Positions 45,877 to 54,877 are shown, numbered from the stretch's first letter. The stretch is 64,000 nucleotides of DNA from JAVJUV01 sp047314965 (GCF_047314965.1 NZ_JBLBVK010000038.1:119525-183524); one strand, 5' to 3'. The notes: a model not told the origin generated them from the letters alone. A program made the numbers and translations.

Positions 45877-46500
45877 CGAGACCTCCGTCTGGCCTCAACT
45901 CAACTTAAGTCATGATTGTCGAAAATACAATCATTATCAGACACTTATCAGAAGTATCATGCAGCGTACTACGCCGTCATGCGCGCGCGTGTGAGGGAAG
46001 GTCAGCGGGATCAGGACATATAGAGATACCTGTAGATGCTTAACCGTCTGTTTTTGGAACGGGGCTCTAGTAAGGATCAAAAAGGCTCGCGATCGGCCCT
46101 GGACCGAGGGAGCTTACCCAGTGAGTCGGTCTGAAACCGTCGATGGGGTGGGGTCCCCAGGGGTTTGCCGTGTTTAACGGGTTTGGCAGGGCTGCGGGCG
46201 GAGGAGAACCAAACTTAACATAAGGGCGCTTATGTGGGTTGAGCACCAACGTCCGCCAAGCGAGCCGAAGCGGTCATCCGACCAAAAGACTCGGATGTCT
46301 CCGTTGAGCCCGGAGCAGTCACTCGCCGCAGGCCTGCTTTTGATGAACGGCAGCGAGAGAGAGCCCCTGATGCACTTGCAGAATTGAAGGGATAAAAAGC
46401 TTGGGCTCTTTTCCTTTCGGTTGTCCTTAGCTTTCGGATGAAAAACTGCGTGGCTTGCAACGATTCCAAATCGCAGACCCTTTACGCCTCGCACATGCGC
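45877..46500. other. Intergenic stretch at the integrase-side edge of the element
   Basis: No gene is recognised. Just upstream of the integrase, ATGATTGT (45912-45919) and ACAATCAT (45927-45934) form a perfect inverted repeat with a 7-nt centre, a likely operator or recombinase site. A G/T-rich motif, GGGTTTGCCG, is at 46161-46170. I could not find the direct repeats that would mark the attachment site. Confidence 0.6.
45912..45934. promoter_or_regulatory. Inverted repeat upstream of the integrase (possible operator)
   Basis: Two perfect 8-bp arms, ATGATTGT and ACAATCAT, with a 7-bp centre, lie 36-58 nt before the integrase ATG. The position fits an operator for the AlpA-like regulator or an integrase/excisionase site. 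Binding is inference. Confidence 0.45.
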
Positions 46501-47493
46501 TCAGTTGATTGTCTCGGCAACTTGCAGGATCTCAACCGGTGGGAAGATGTTAAGCTTCCTTGCTACGTCCATGTTCACGACATAGGCGAAATCCGTCACT
46601 CGCTTGATCGGAAGATCACCAGGCCGCACGTCGTCGCGAAGGATAGTGATGGCAAGTTCGGCCGCCTCGCGTCCGACGTCGTAAGCTCGGGCAGCAATCG
46701 AGACAAGAGCGTGGTTCTCGCGGACAAGCTCTTCGTAAGGACTCAGGACTGGAATTCCGTTCTCGACAGCCGAGCGGGTAAATTCCTCGGCGTGAATGCG
46801 CAAATAGGAGCTTGAGCCGAGGTAAATAAAATCGACACCGGCGTCGGCCAGTTCCTTCATCCTAACCGGGATCAGCGCAGGATCGGGCGCGCCTGCATTA
46901 CCTGGGTCGAGCTCGACCGCGGTGAATTCATACCCCATTTCATTAGCCAGGTTTTCATGTTCGGCCACTTTGATGAGGGAATTGCGTTCGTTACCGTTGT
47001 AGAGGATCCCGAGATGGCTGAAGTCCGGCTTGATGCTGCGGATGGTCCTGATGTTGACCTCTTCCGGGACCCGGTTGAAAGTCCCGGCCACAAGCGGTCG
47101 TCCCGTTCCTTCGAAACTCTCCGCTATGCCTGCGCCAAAGGGATCCGCGACGTACCAGAACACGCCCGGAACGTCCTGAACGTAGCGTGGGTCGCCCGCA
47201 TCCGTTATCTTGCCGAGAATACCGAGGGTAACACTTGTCCCGTAGGTCGCGACAAGATCGGCCCCGAGCGCTCGCGACTCCTCCACGAAACCTGGAAATT
47301 TACTCTTGTCCTGATTTGACAGCCTCAGGACCAGTTCGGCGTCCAGACCGCTCTTTTCAATGGTTTCGAGGAAGCCCTGGCAGGAATGTTCGCATTCATG
47401 CTCCCAAGTCACCACGTAGATTAGTTTTGTTTCCGCCCAAGCCGGCGCGCTTGTCAGAGCAGCAAGGCAAAAGGCTTGAAGTATTCTGATCAC
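46501..47493 (-). CDS. ABC-type substrate-binding protein (ABC_sub_bind family), orphan
   Basis: A 330-residue exported protein of the COG2984/TrpX binding-protein type, two-lobed, with the signal peptide ending near SAPAWAE. YGTSVTLGILG and SSSYLRIHAEEF are typical of the family, whose known members bind small molecules such as amino acids. No ATPase or permease is encoded nearby. The start is taken as GTG 47493, which has GGAGGA 5 nt upstream; the longer frame to 47541 has no signal peptide. It lies 47 nt downstream of the MFS fusion gene. Confidence 0.83.
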   Translation of the reverse strand: MIRILQAFCLAALTSAPAWAETKLIYVVTWEHECEHSCQGFLETIEKSGLDAELVLRLSNQDKSKFPGFVEESRALGADLVATYGTSVTLGILGKITDAGDPRYVQDVPGVFWYVADPFGAGIAESFEGTGRPLVAGTFNRVPEEVNIRTIRSIKPDFSHLGILYNGNERNSLIKVAEHENLANEMGYEFTAVELDPGNAGAPDPALIPVRMKELADAGVDFIYLGSSSYLRIHAEEFTRSAVENGIPVLSPYEELVRENHALVSIAARAYDVGREAAELAITILRDDVRPGDLPIKRVTDFAYVVNMDVARKLNIFPPVEILQVAETIN

Positions 47494-47540
47494 GTTTTCC
47501 TCCAAGTCCCATCCGTTTACCGGAGACGCTTTGCGTTTCA

Positions 47541-49505
47541 TTAAGGTGTCCCCACCTTGGAACGTCTAAACATCGCGTGGCTTCCTTCAGCCACGATCAT
47601 GAGAAATGCCCCGATAAAAAACAACATTCCGATCGCAACGGCCAACCATACATAATCGAAGCGCAGCACGAGTTGGGCACCGACCAGCAGGCCTGCGATG
47701 GCTGCTAAGCGGACGATGATCCTCAATGCGGCTAGGCTGGTATCTCGGGCCCCGACAATACCGCTCTCTTCTGCAATCCGGATAATGTGGGCAAATACCA
47801 CTGCATCGCACATTGCGAAGCCCAGCCCAAAGAAGCCCACCGCACCGACCATGGGCCAGAACCCCGCCCCGAAATACAGCGACGACAGCGCACAGCCGGC
47901 TACAATCGTTCCGACGACCAGCATCGGCACATAGCCGACCTTTCCATCCGCCAGACGGGCGATCGTCGGACCGACGAGCACCGGGACAAGGTAGTACACC
48001 ATTACCACTCGGCCGATGTCCGAGATCTGCGCGCCCGCCGCTTCCAAGATCAGCGGCGTCAGATACCATATGAACACGGACATGCCGATATTCATCGGCA
48101 CTGCCACGCCGAAGATCAGTGCAAGTACTCTATGCTTGAATAGTACGGCAAACGGTCGCGCAGTTTTTCTGGGCTCTTCAGTCGTCGGAAACTCCCGCGG
48201 CGCGACGTTTCCTGAAAGAAAGAACGCAGCGATGATGCCGGAAATCAGGACTAGCACCGCGCCGACAAAGAAGGTCTCGTTCATCCCGACACGATCGGCG
48301 AGAACCCCTCCGATCGCCGTGCCGCAGAATGCCCCGCCGAGGATAACGAACAGATAGCTTGCGATGGCCTGCGCATCCTCGCCTTTTGGCGCCGTCCGGA
48401 TCGCGTATTCTTGGCAGGCGATGGCCGCCGCCGCGTAGACCAGCGCCATCGCCCCATGCCAGATCGCGATCCAAAGCGCCGACTGTCCAAGTCCCACCCC
48501 GACCATCGCGAGGGCTGTTAGAGGAATACATAGAAGAAAGAGAGTGCGAGGCGTCACCACGCGCAGGATCTTTCCACCAAAGGGCGAGATGACTGCAATG
48601 GCCGCGAGATATGCAATCAGTGGAAGCGTCGCTGCGAGTTCTGGTGCAAGCCAAGGCGGATTGGTCGCATCCCGTGCATACATCGGGAGAAACGCCCCGC
48701 TGATCTCGGTCGCGAGCGAAAACACGAAAAGCGGCAACCGTACATCCACGAAATAAGCCTGCGGAAGTCGTTTAGGCGTGAAAACGGTCCTACCCCGCTC
48801 TGCTAAGTCGAGCGCACGATCTGAAACACGGCGCAAGACACGGCGTAGGTTTCCCCCGTCCGCCTCCGGCACGAAATGGCTGAAGTCGCCTCGCGCCTGC
48901 ATGCGCAAAAGCGTGAACATGCGGTCAAGTGGTTTGCCGAGAGCGCTTGCCGCAACGGCGACAACGAGTTCGAAAGCCAGTAGAGTTGCGACGAGTCCAA
49001 CGACAAATATGTCCAACAAGATGTTCTGCAGTCGAGCGCGCAGGTATCCAGGCTCGATCTCTATCCTCACCTCTCCGACAAGTGTGTTCCGGTTGAGGAT
49101 CGGGACGGAAAAGCTGGGCCCGGCTCTAGCGCCGACATTGGCCACACGGGACACAACACTTGTCTCGGAAGTCGTGGCTGACTCCGCCTGAGAGACGATT
49201 TCGCCGGACCGCGTCAGCAGCGTGATACTGCGAACCTCGTCGAATTCTTGCAGAACGTCTTCGAGATATTTGTCCGCGCCAGATACCGCCCCCAGGGGAA
49301 GACCCATCTCGAGCGCATTTTCGACGCTGTCTCGGATCGAGGTCCCGATCAATAGCGAGCGCTTATCCAGTTCTGGTTGAATAGCGGCGTCGAATGCGCG
49401 AAGCGCCCCAAAGGTCATGATCAGCAGCGAAACTGCCATCATGATCCCTACCCATATGATAACGCGCCGCGCAGCGATGCGCCCGGGCTGATCCAGCACT
49501 CGCAT
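47541..49505 (-). CDS. Sensor-HAMP-MFS fusion transporter
   Basis: A 654-residue protein with an unusual layout: membrane segment (15-33), periplasmic domain of about 125 residues (37-160), second membrane segment (163-188), HAMP-like linker (189-238), then a twelve-helix MFS transporter (253-640). The first quarter looks like the input half of a histidine kinase or chemoreceptor, but a permease replaces the output. It shares its periplasmic motif (EMGLPLGAVSGADKYLEDV, 66-84) with the protein encoded upstream. ATG 49505 overlaps the upstream stop by one base; a TTG at 49508 is possible. Substrate unknown. Confidence 0.85.
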   Translation of the reverse strand: MRVLDQPGRIAARRVIIWVGIMMAVSLLIMTFGALRAFDAAIQPELDKRSLLIGTSIRDSVENALEMGLPLGAVSGADKYLEDVLQEFDEVRSITLLTRSGEIVSQAESATTSETSVVSRVANVGARAGPSFSVPILNRNTLVGEVRIEIEPGYLRARLQNILLDIFVVGLVATLLAFELVVAVAASALGKPLDRMFTLLRMQARGDFSHFVPEADGGNLRRVLRRVSDRALDLAERGRTVFTPKRLPQAYFVDVRLPLFVFSLATEISGAFLPMYARDATNPPWLAPELAATLPLIAYLAAIAVISPFGGKILRVVTPRTLFLLCIPLTALAMVGVGLGQSALWIAIWHGAMALVYAAAAIACQEYAIRTAPKGEDAQAIASYLFVILGGAFCGTAIGGVLADRVGMNETFFVGAVLVLISGIIAAFFLSGNVAPREFPTTEEPRKTARPFAVLFKHRVLALIFGVAVPMNIGMSVFIWYLTPLILEAAGAQISDIGRVVMVYYLVPVLVGPTIARLADGKVGYVPMLVVGTIVAGCALSSLYFGAGFWPMVGAVGFFGLGFAMCDAVVFAHIIRIAEESGIVGARDTSLAALRIIVRLAAIAGLLVGAQLVLRFDYVWLAVAIGMLFFIGAFLMIVAEGSHAMFRRSKVGTP

Positions 49506-50260
49506 CAAAGCGAGTCCTCATCGCCCTCGCGGTCGCGCGGAAGCTGTTTCTGTCGGTAGCTCATTTCGGATCGGTCGAGCAGATCGCGAAACTCGGAGAT
49601 TCGAATGCCCAGGCCAGCGACATCGTCTTCGGATTGCCCGACGGTTGGCTCTTCTCGCCAGAACCCACGTTCGAATCCGTCGAAACTTGCTAAAAGCCCT
49701 TTGAAAATTCGGAGATGCTCTGCAAGGGCCAGCCGGATGGGTCCATATCCGACTAGAAAGGTGCCGCCTAGGACAAGCGCGGCAAGGATAACAAGCTGGG
49801 CCTCCATAGCTTTCAGGCGAAGGTTGGCGCCTTCTTTCGAGTATTCGATCAAGACAGTGCCTGCCCGTGAGCCGGACGCCCCCTCGATATTGGCCCCCAC
49901 CAAGAACCTTTCCGAAGTTTCCAGATTCCAGGTTTCTCCTGGAGCGGCGGCCTGGATTGAGTCGAGAATTGCCTCCGAGAGAACAGCACTGCTTTCCATG
50001 TTCGTCGACCGGACGACGTCTCCTTCTGGGGAAATTACCTGAATTGCCACGATCGCCTGATCGCTCGACGCCACTCTCGCGAGAACGGCATCTGCGTTAC
50101 GAACGGTCCCGATCGGAATTCCCAACTCGGCGACTGATGCAAACGGCCGCCTCGCCGTGTCAGCCAAGACAAGGAGACGATCGCGCGTCAGATCCGAGAG
50201 AATGGCACCGTACTGGATGGTCGCCATGGCAACGAAAACGACCAGCGCAAAAAGGTTCAC
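49505..50260 (-). CDS. Sensor-only membrane protein with double-helix periplasmic domain
   Basis: About 251 residues: membrane segment (3-20), periplasmic domain (about 25-150), second membrane segment (153-173) and a short cytoplasmic tail with a HAMP-like helix, but no kinase, cyclase or chemoreceptor output. Residues 45-82 (ELGIPIGTVRNADAVLARV) align with 66-103 of the MFS fusion encoded downstream, so the two have related input domains. The GTG start at 50260 has no ribosome site. A strong TGGAGG (about 50302-50307) precedes an in-frame ATT at 50296-50294, a possible non-standard start. Confidence 0.75.
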   Translation of the reverse strand: MNLFALVVFVAMATIQYGAILSDLTRDRLLVLADTARRPFASVAELGIPIGTVRNADAVLARVASSDQAIVAIQVISPEGDVVRSTNMESSAVLSEAILDSIQAAAPGETWNLETSERFLVGANIEGASGSRAGTVLIEYSKEGANLRLKAMEAQLVILAALVLGGTFLVGYGPIRLALAEHLRIFKGLLASFDGFERGFWREEPTVGQSEDDVAGLGIRISEFRDLLDRSEMSYRQKQLPRDREGDEDSL

Positions 50261-50984
50261 CGCAGCAACCGTCAGTATTATGCGCCCGACAAGAATTGAG
50301 TTCCTCCAAACCGTGCGTGGCCCGGTGATGTCCTTGCTTTCTTTTGGAGACTACGAAGTGTGGATCTCAAGTCCAGAGAATTATAGGTCGCGGCACAGAT
50401 TCTGTCTTTGGCCGGACGGTAATGTGCGTGCTGTGTGTTCGGGACAACCGCTGTTTTTAGCCAAATCTCTGAATGTGCGAGGTCAGGATTCAGACTGCAT
50501 GGGAGGTCCCGCGACACAGTTTGAAATGGACACAGTTTGCCAAGGCGGCTTCAGACCATCGAATTCGCAGCAACGGCTTCGTCCGCAACTCAGTCATCGA
50601 GCCTAATCTGGATGTGGTCTGCTTTGCCCTCTGAAGCTGACCTTAGCTTCCGAACAGACCTATTGAGGTCGGCCAACGGCAGCTCCTGCCAGCAGCGGAC
50701 GTTCGCAGAAATGAGGGTAATGACCGGGTAGCGGACTTTGCTGACCTTCGTGCTGATCAAACCAACCGGCACTTCGGCCTTTTGCGGACTCTTATCATGA
50801 AGAAAGGTTCTGCTCCGCAGCTTTCGCATTGACACCATTCATCTTTGGCTCAGCGATTTTCACTGCCCGGTTGTCTGCAGGGCGGACTTGCGGTCATTCG
50901 ACGAAACACTACGCTGCTCGGTTTCGGCACATCGTGACATGCGGTTCCGGAAAGTCAGGCGGTGAATAGCATTGCTGTCCGGAC
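50261..50984. other. Long intergenic region
   Basis: No gene is recognised. It contains the upstream coding possibility of the sensor gene (to about 50296), repeat copy A at 50543-50736, and G/C-skewed degenerate sequence that resembles other such intergenic remains. The 82-codon open frame at 50590-50838 overlaps the repeat and looks random. Confidence 0.55.
50543..50736 (+). repeat. Dispersed intergenic repeat, copy A
   Basis: About 190 bp that is clearly homologous, in the same orientation, to 61004-61190. Shared blocks include ACGGCTTCGTCCGCAA, TCATCGAGCCTA/TCGTCGAGCCTA, AAGCTGACCTTAGCTTCC and ATGAGGGTAATGACCG. The sequence is not coding and is of the sort common between genes in roseobacters. 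Function unknown. Confidence 0.75.
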
Positions 50985-51224
50985 CTATTTGGCGGGCTTT
51001 GCCCGGGGCTTCTTGCGCGCCCCACTGACCGTTGAGGTGATAGCGTCGACCGGCGGAACAGCTTCTCTCTCGAGGCGGGCCTTACGAAGGCGTGACGTTT
51101 TGACTTGGCGCTGTTCCGTTTCCTCGTCGAGGATTTCTCTCACGACGCGCGTGGTCTTATCCATCAGCGTTTCCTTGCTGGGTCTAGAGGCTTTGAACAA
51201 AGTCGTCTTTGTAAGTTTGGTCAT
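50985..51224 (-). CDS. Small basic protein of unknown function
   Basis: A 79-residue, Lys/Arg/Thr-rich protein with a strong ribosome site AAGGAG 8 nt before its ATG, the main reason for calling it. It has no membrane segment and no recognised domain. It lies in a group with a DUF982 gene and cspA on the same strand; stress-related expression would be a guess. Confidence 0.6.
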   Translation of the reverse strand: MTKLTKTTLFKASRPSKETLMDKTTRVVREILDEETEQRQVKTSRLRKARLEREAVPPVDAITSTVSGARKKPRAKPAK

Positions 51225-51354
51225 CTTTCAATCTCCTTGACGGATGGGTTCTGGGGCCGCGCCGCGGGTAGCCAAGCTTGGGAAGAGTGGAGGTTTCGCG
51301 CGCCCGGATTGTAGGCGTCAATTGGCGCGTAACGCAGGTGTTGATCGCCCAGTA

Positions 51355-51627
51355 TTAAAAGACGGCTGCTATATCGGCGCCCGCGTGGTCCAGTTTGAAA
51401 CCAGCAGTCTTTGCTGCCGAGATGAATGCCTTGCGGGCCGAGCCAACGGGTACCAGACAATGCATTGCGGCATCAATCTGAGCGAGTGCGAAATTTCTAT
51501 CTTGGTTGGCAACCGGCCACTTCTTGCGGAGCCAGTAAGATGCTTGTTCAACGGTTGAGAATTTTTGAGTGCCACCTTCCGGTGACAAGACAAGTGTGAT
51601 GGGGTCTCCCCAGTGAGTTTCTATCAT
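51355..51627 (-). CDS. DUF982 domain protein
   Basis: A 90-residue cytoplasmic protein with the DUF982 pattern: PITLVLSPEGGTQKFSTVEQASYWLRKKW, then the FALAQIDAAMHCL helix and KAFISAAKTAGF. This family is frequent in alphaproteobacteria, especially on plasmids and islands; no function is known. The ribosome site is weak. Confidence 0.78.
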   Translation of the reverse strand: MIETHWGDPITLVLSPEGGTQKFSTVEQASYWLRKKWPVANQDRNFALAQIDAAMHCLVPVGSARKAFISAAKTAGFKLDHAGADIAAVF

Positions 51628-51759
51628 GTTTTCCGTTTCGTTAATTTTCGAGATGACCAGCTCTGAGGAATTGTGGGTCTTTTAACAAGAAGAGACGGGA
51701 ACAGCTCGAAGACCGCTCCCGCCTCACAGTTTAGTCCAACGTCTTAGTCCAACGTCGGC

Positions 51760-51966
51760 CTACGCCAGTGAAAGATTGGTTGCGGATTCACGACCATCCC
51801 GCCCGCTTTCGACGTCAAAAGTCACAGCTTGACCGTCGGCCAGCTGATTCAGACCTGCGCGCTCAAGAGCAGAAATGTGAAGGAAAACGTCCTTCGATCC
51901 ATGCTCTGGGGCGATAAAGCCAAAACCTTTTTGGGTGTTGAACCATTTCACGGTGCCATTGGCCAT
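51760..51966 (-). CDS. cspA: Cold shock domain protein
   Basis: A 68-residue single-stranded nucleic acid binding OB fold. RNP1 KGFGFI and RNP2 VFLHIS are intact, and it begins MANGTVKWFN. The start at 51966 has AGGAGA at 7-8 nt; an in-frame ATG at 51999 is unlikely. Several such proteins are normal per genome, so the exact member is not certain. Confidence 0.93.
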   Translation of the reverse strand: MANGTVKWFNTQKGFGFIAPEHGSKDVFLHISALERAGLNQLADGQAVTFDVESGRDGRESATNLSLA

Positions 51967-52409
51967 CGTGATGTCTCCTAAATTGATTGCCATCCGCACA
52001 ATGCGATAGCTCGGCTCAGTGTCATCGTAGGAACGACTGAGGCCATTAGGAAACAGAAGGTCGTAAGAAGATGCCTTGCTCGATCTAGATGGACACCCAA
52101 AGGCTCCATTTCAAGTGCCTAGTTCAGAGAGCAGGGAAAAGAAGCCATTGGTTTTGTTGGCCAGGTCGCCTTCGGGCTCTCCTGAGACATCCGACGCTTT
52201 TAGTCAGATGACTGTTCTCGCCTAATATCCAGTCATCGGCGGTCGTCGCGGCGCGGTTGTCGGCGGGAATGCCTGCTTTCACGGATGGCTGACCTTCGCC
52301 GGATCAGGCTCGATGACCGGATTGCGGACGAAACTGCCGTTCAGGGAATACAAAAGCAGAATTCATACCAATCACTCAGCCTCAAGGCGTCTATGTCTTC
52401 CACGCAGCC
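51967..52409. other. Intergenic region between cspA and the AI-2E-family gene
   Basis: No gene is recognised. The part near cspA is a likely long 5' leader, as usual for cold-shock genes. The remainder (about 52150-52400) contains degenerate sequence with CGGTTGTCGGCGGGAATG and GGCTGACCTTCGCC, resembling the dispersed intergenic repeat. Confidence 0.5.
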
Positions 52410-53528
52410 TTAGCTGGGTTTATCACCGGCCTTCAAAGCGGTGCTCTCGGATACCTTCTTTTCAAACACCGGCTCTCGCGTACCCTCGATCCAGTACCTG
52501 AGTAGATCGTAAGAGACGGCAACGACAACGGGGCCAACGAAGAGACCAATGATGCCCCAGGTAAGAAGGCCTCCGATGGCGCCAATCAATGCAATGAGAG
52601 CTGGCAATTCAGTTCCCTTCGAAATCACAAGGGCCTTGATGACGTTGTCGATCGTTGCGACGACAGCGATCGCCCAAATGGCCACGATGACTGCTGTCAA
52701 CGTCTCGCCCGAGAGCCAGAGCCAAATCGTAAAGGGTATGAATATCAAGAGCGGGCCAATTTGAATCATGGCAAGCAGAAAGGTCGCCAGTGCAAGAAGT
52801 TGCCAATGCGGCGCTCCTGCTGCCCAATAGGCGAGCGATGCCGCCATGGTTTGCACCAGGGCTGATCCCAAAAGTCCCAGAACCGCGGCGCGGGTCGCAA
52901 GTCTCGCCCTTTCGGCCAACGACGTTCCGAATTCACCACCAAGCCGTCTTGCAGTCTGTGCAATGAGGGGTGAGATGAGTGGCCCGGCCTGCAGAAGAGC
53001 GACGGCTAGAAAGAGGCCCAACGCGAACTCTGCCAAAAAGACCCCAACAAGCTTCAGGTCGGCAAGAACCCATGCCACGGCGCTCCGAAGTTCCTCCGAC
53101 AATAGTCCGGCAGCGATGGCGATGTCTCGGCGTAGGACTTCGACAAAGTTTTGTCCAGTCGGCATGGCAAGTTCGTCGATACTGGTCGAATTCGAGGTCT
53201 CCGAGATCCAATTGGCCACAACGGGCAAGATGGAAAGAAGCGTTCGCGCGACCACGGTGAGTGGAATCAAGAGAACGATGACCAGCAGAACGGATAGCAA
53301 GACGGTAGCCACCCATCTCCTTCCTCCTGCGAAGGTGGTCAGTTTCTGGTGAAGACCGGCAAGCGCCACTGAAAGGATAAGTGCCCAGACCAGCGCAGGC
53401 ATCAGGGGCAAGACAGTTTGGACCGCCAAAGCGACCAGTAGAACCAGCAATACAACTGCGATGGCGCGGTCGACGCTGCTGCTGGGATGGTCCTTGTCTT
53501 GTGAATTTGCGTGTTTTGAATTCTCCAT
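52410..53528 (-). CDS. AI-2E family transporter
   Basis: A 372-residue membrane protein with about eight hydrophobic segments and the family layout: two N-terminal helices, a charged cytoplasmic loop region, then a cluster of C-terminal helices with GILGLFVGPVVVA-like sequence (WGIIGLFVGPVVVAV). Members export autoinducer-2-like molecules or sodium/proton; the substrate here is unknown. ATG 53528 is used; an upstream ATG at 53579 would add 17 residues. Confidence 0.87.
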   Translation of the reverse strand: MENSKHANSQDKDHPSSSVDRAIAVVLLVLLVALAVQTVLPLMPALVWALILSVALAGLHQKLTTFAGGRRWVATVLLSVLLVIVLLIPLTVVARTLLSILPVVANWISETSNSTSIDELAMPTGQNFVEVLRRDIAIAAGLLSEELRSAVAWVLADLKLVGVFLAEFALGLFLAVALLQAGPLISPLIAQTARRLGGEFGTSLAERARLATRAAVLGLLGSALVQTMAASLAYWAAGAPHWQLLALATFLLAMIQIGPLLIFIPFTIWLWLSGETLTAVIVAIWAIAVVATIDNVIKALVISKGTELPALIALIGAIGGLLTWGIIGLFVGPVVVAVSYDLLRYWIEGTREPVFEKKVSESTALKAGDKPS

Positions 53529-53614
53529 TGCCCTAGCGCCTGCTTCTATCTCCAATCTCTCATCACAAGCCCCCGACATCCGAAAGCTGAGCGTGATTGT
53601 TATCGGACAAAGTC

Positions 53615-53620
53615 TATATA
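53615..53620 (+). promoter_or_regulatory. Weak -10-like box before the hairpin array
   Basis: TATATA at 53615-53620 would place a transcription start near 53627, just before the first array unit at 53639. No good -35 box is at the right spacing, so this is a suggestion only. Confidence 0.25.
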
Positions 53621-53638
53621 GAAGACCACATACTGAAC

Positions 53639-54432
53639 ACGGTATTCCGTCCCAACTTCGGTTTCAGCGAATGCTTCGTCAGTCAAATCCCGGGAACCAC
53701 CCAACAGAAAGAGATCTAGCCGGCGTCTTGCGTACCTTGCTCGAGGCAGATCTGCGACGCAGGCGAATTCGACCGCGCAAAGGCCGGGAGAATCGAGTCT
53801 CGCATATTCCCGCCCTTCCGTTTTCTCGTCGAGGCCCGTCAAATGTCCTTGGCGGGATTGATACGGCGCAGGAGCGGGGCGTCGGACCGGACCCCATCCC
53901 TTTCCGGCCCGGCCGGCGTCTCGCACCATAGCCTGCGTGTGAGATCGGGCGCTACAAGGGGGTGATTAGGCAACAGGACAGCAAACGCATATTTCCGCCC
54001 TTCCTGTGCCAGGCCCTTCCCGGCACACGCAACTAGCAGCCATCTTTCGGCCGCGCGGACGAGGCGGCGGTTACTGTCCAATCCTACCAGTGCCACCTGG
54101 TGCCGCCGCCTCGCCCAAACACTTTCGCCGAACACGATCGCGTAAACTGCATACTTTCGCCCTTCCGTCGCCTCGCGATCCCCTGTCAAATGAGTTTGGT
54201 GGTACGGACATACTGCGCGGGCGAGGTGTCTGCCCGGTCTTTCCGCTAACCTGACTGAGCAGACGCCTCGTTCTATCGCCCGGGCCCAACCTCGAGCGCG
54301 CCAGATCGCATATTTCCGCTCTTGCTGTATCTATCGAATCCCGGTCAGATCAGGCGTCGCGGTTATCATCCCGCCGCACATGCGAGACGTCGACCGGGTC
54401 GGACAGGGAGGAGGCCCGAGCCGACGTCTCGC
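53639..54432 (+). repeat. Tandem array of five hairpin units of about 125 bp
   Basis: Each unit has a header like CGCATATTTCCGCCCTTCC, a GTCAAAT-like box and a long hairpin. Headers start at 53639 (eroded), 53801, 53986, 54148 and 54307. GTCAAAT-like boxes start 37 nt after the header in units 2-5 (43 in unit 1). Hairpin arms begin 73, 74, 74 and 75 nt after the header in units 2-5 (80 in unit 1). Arms: 53719-53727/53756-53764, 53874-53885/53913-53924, 54060-54070/54103-54113, 54222-54233/54259-54270, 54382-54392/54422-54432; loops 25-32 nt. Stem deviations are mostly G:T pairs that stay paired only on the + strand, suggesting + strand RNA. No coding gene fits. Confidence 0.72.
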
Positions 54433-54610
54433 CCTACCGCTCGTGCTCGAAGGAGACATCGGTTGATTTATACCTAACCATGCGCTTCGCGGCATAGAGA
54501 CTTCCCCAAACCAAAAGATACTTTGAAAGTTGGAGTGATCCCCATAGCATCACGTGCCATGGAACGGTTCCAATAGCGTGAATCGGAAGTAACGGCTGAA
54601 GGGAAGACGG

Positions 54611-54877
54611 ATGATCGGACGAATAATGGCAGCGGGAACGGTTGCAGTGGCACTCGCGGGATGCGTGGAAGTTGGCGACGCAATTGAAGACCCCGGCGCA
54701 TTTGAGTGTCGCGAGCGTGGAGCATCGCTCATGCGGGTTAGTTACGATCAGACCTCGGCGAGCCCGATCAATTTCGATGCCTTCGGAACACGGAACTACT
54801 CTGTCTATGCTGGCGGAACGACCTTCCGATGCTCCGTGAATTCGGACGACCAAATCATCGCGTTCAATCGCATGTGA
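54611..54877 (+). CDS. Small lipoprotein of unknown function
   Basis: An 88-residue lipoprotein: signal peptide with lipobox LAGC, lipidated cysteine at residue 18. Two later cysteines (in FECRERG and FRCSVNS) could form a disulfide. AAGGGAAG lies just before the ATG. No family is recognised. It faces a neighbouring cluster of exported proteins. Confidence 0.75.
   Translation: MIGRIMAAGTVAVALAGCVEVGDAIEDPGAFECRERGASLMRVSYDQTSASPINFDAFGTRNYSVYAGGTTFRCSVNSDDQIIAFNRM

Noticed and set aside
53839..54330. Open frame on the - strand of the hairpin array with repeated EGRKYA-like segments
   Set aside because: The repeats arise because the array header reads the same in the same frame. The frame has no normal start or ribosome site and breaks between units. 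Stem pairing points to the + strand instead.
53639..54432. Integron attC array
   Set aside because: The hairpins lack the RYYYAAC and GTTRRRY boxes, and no cassette genes or integron integrase are present.
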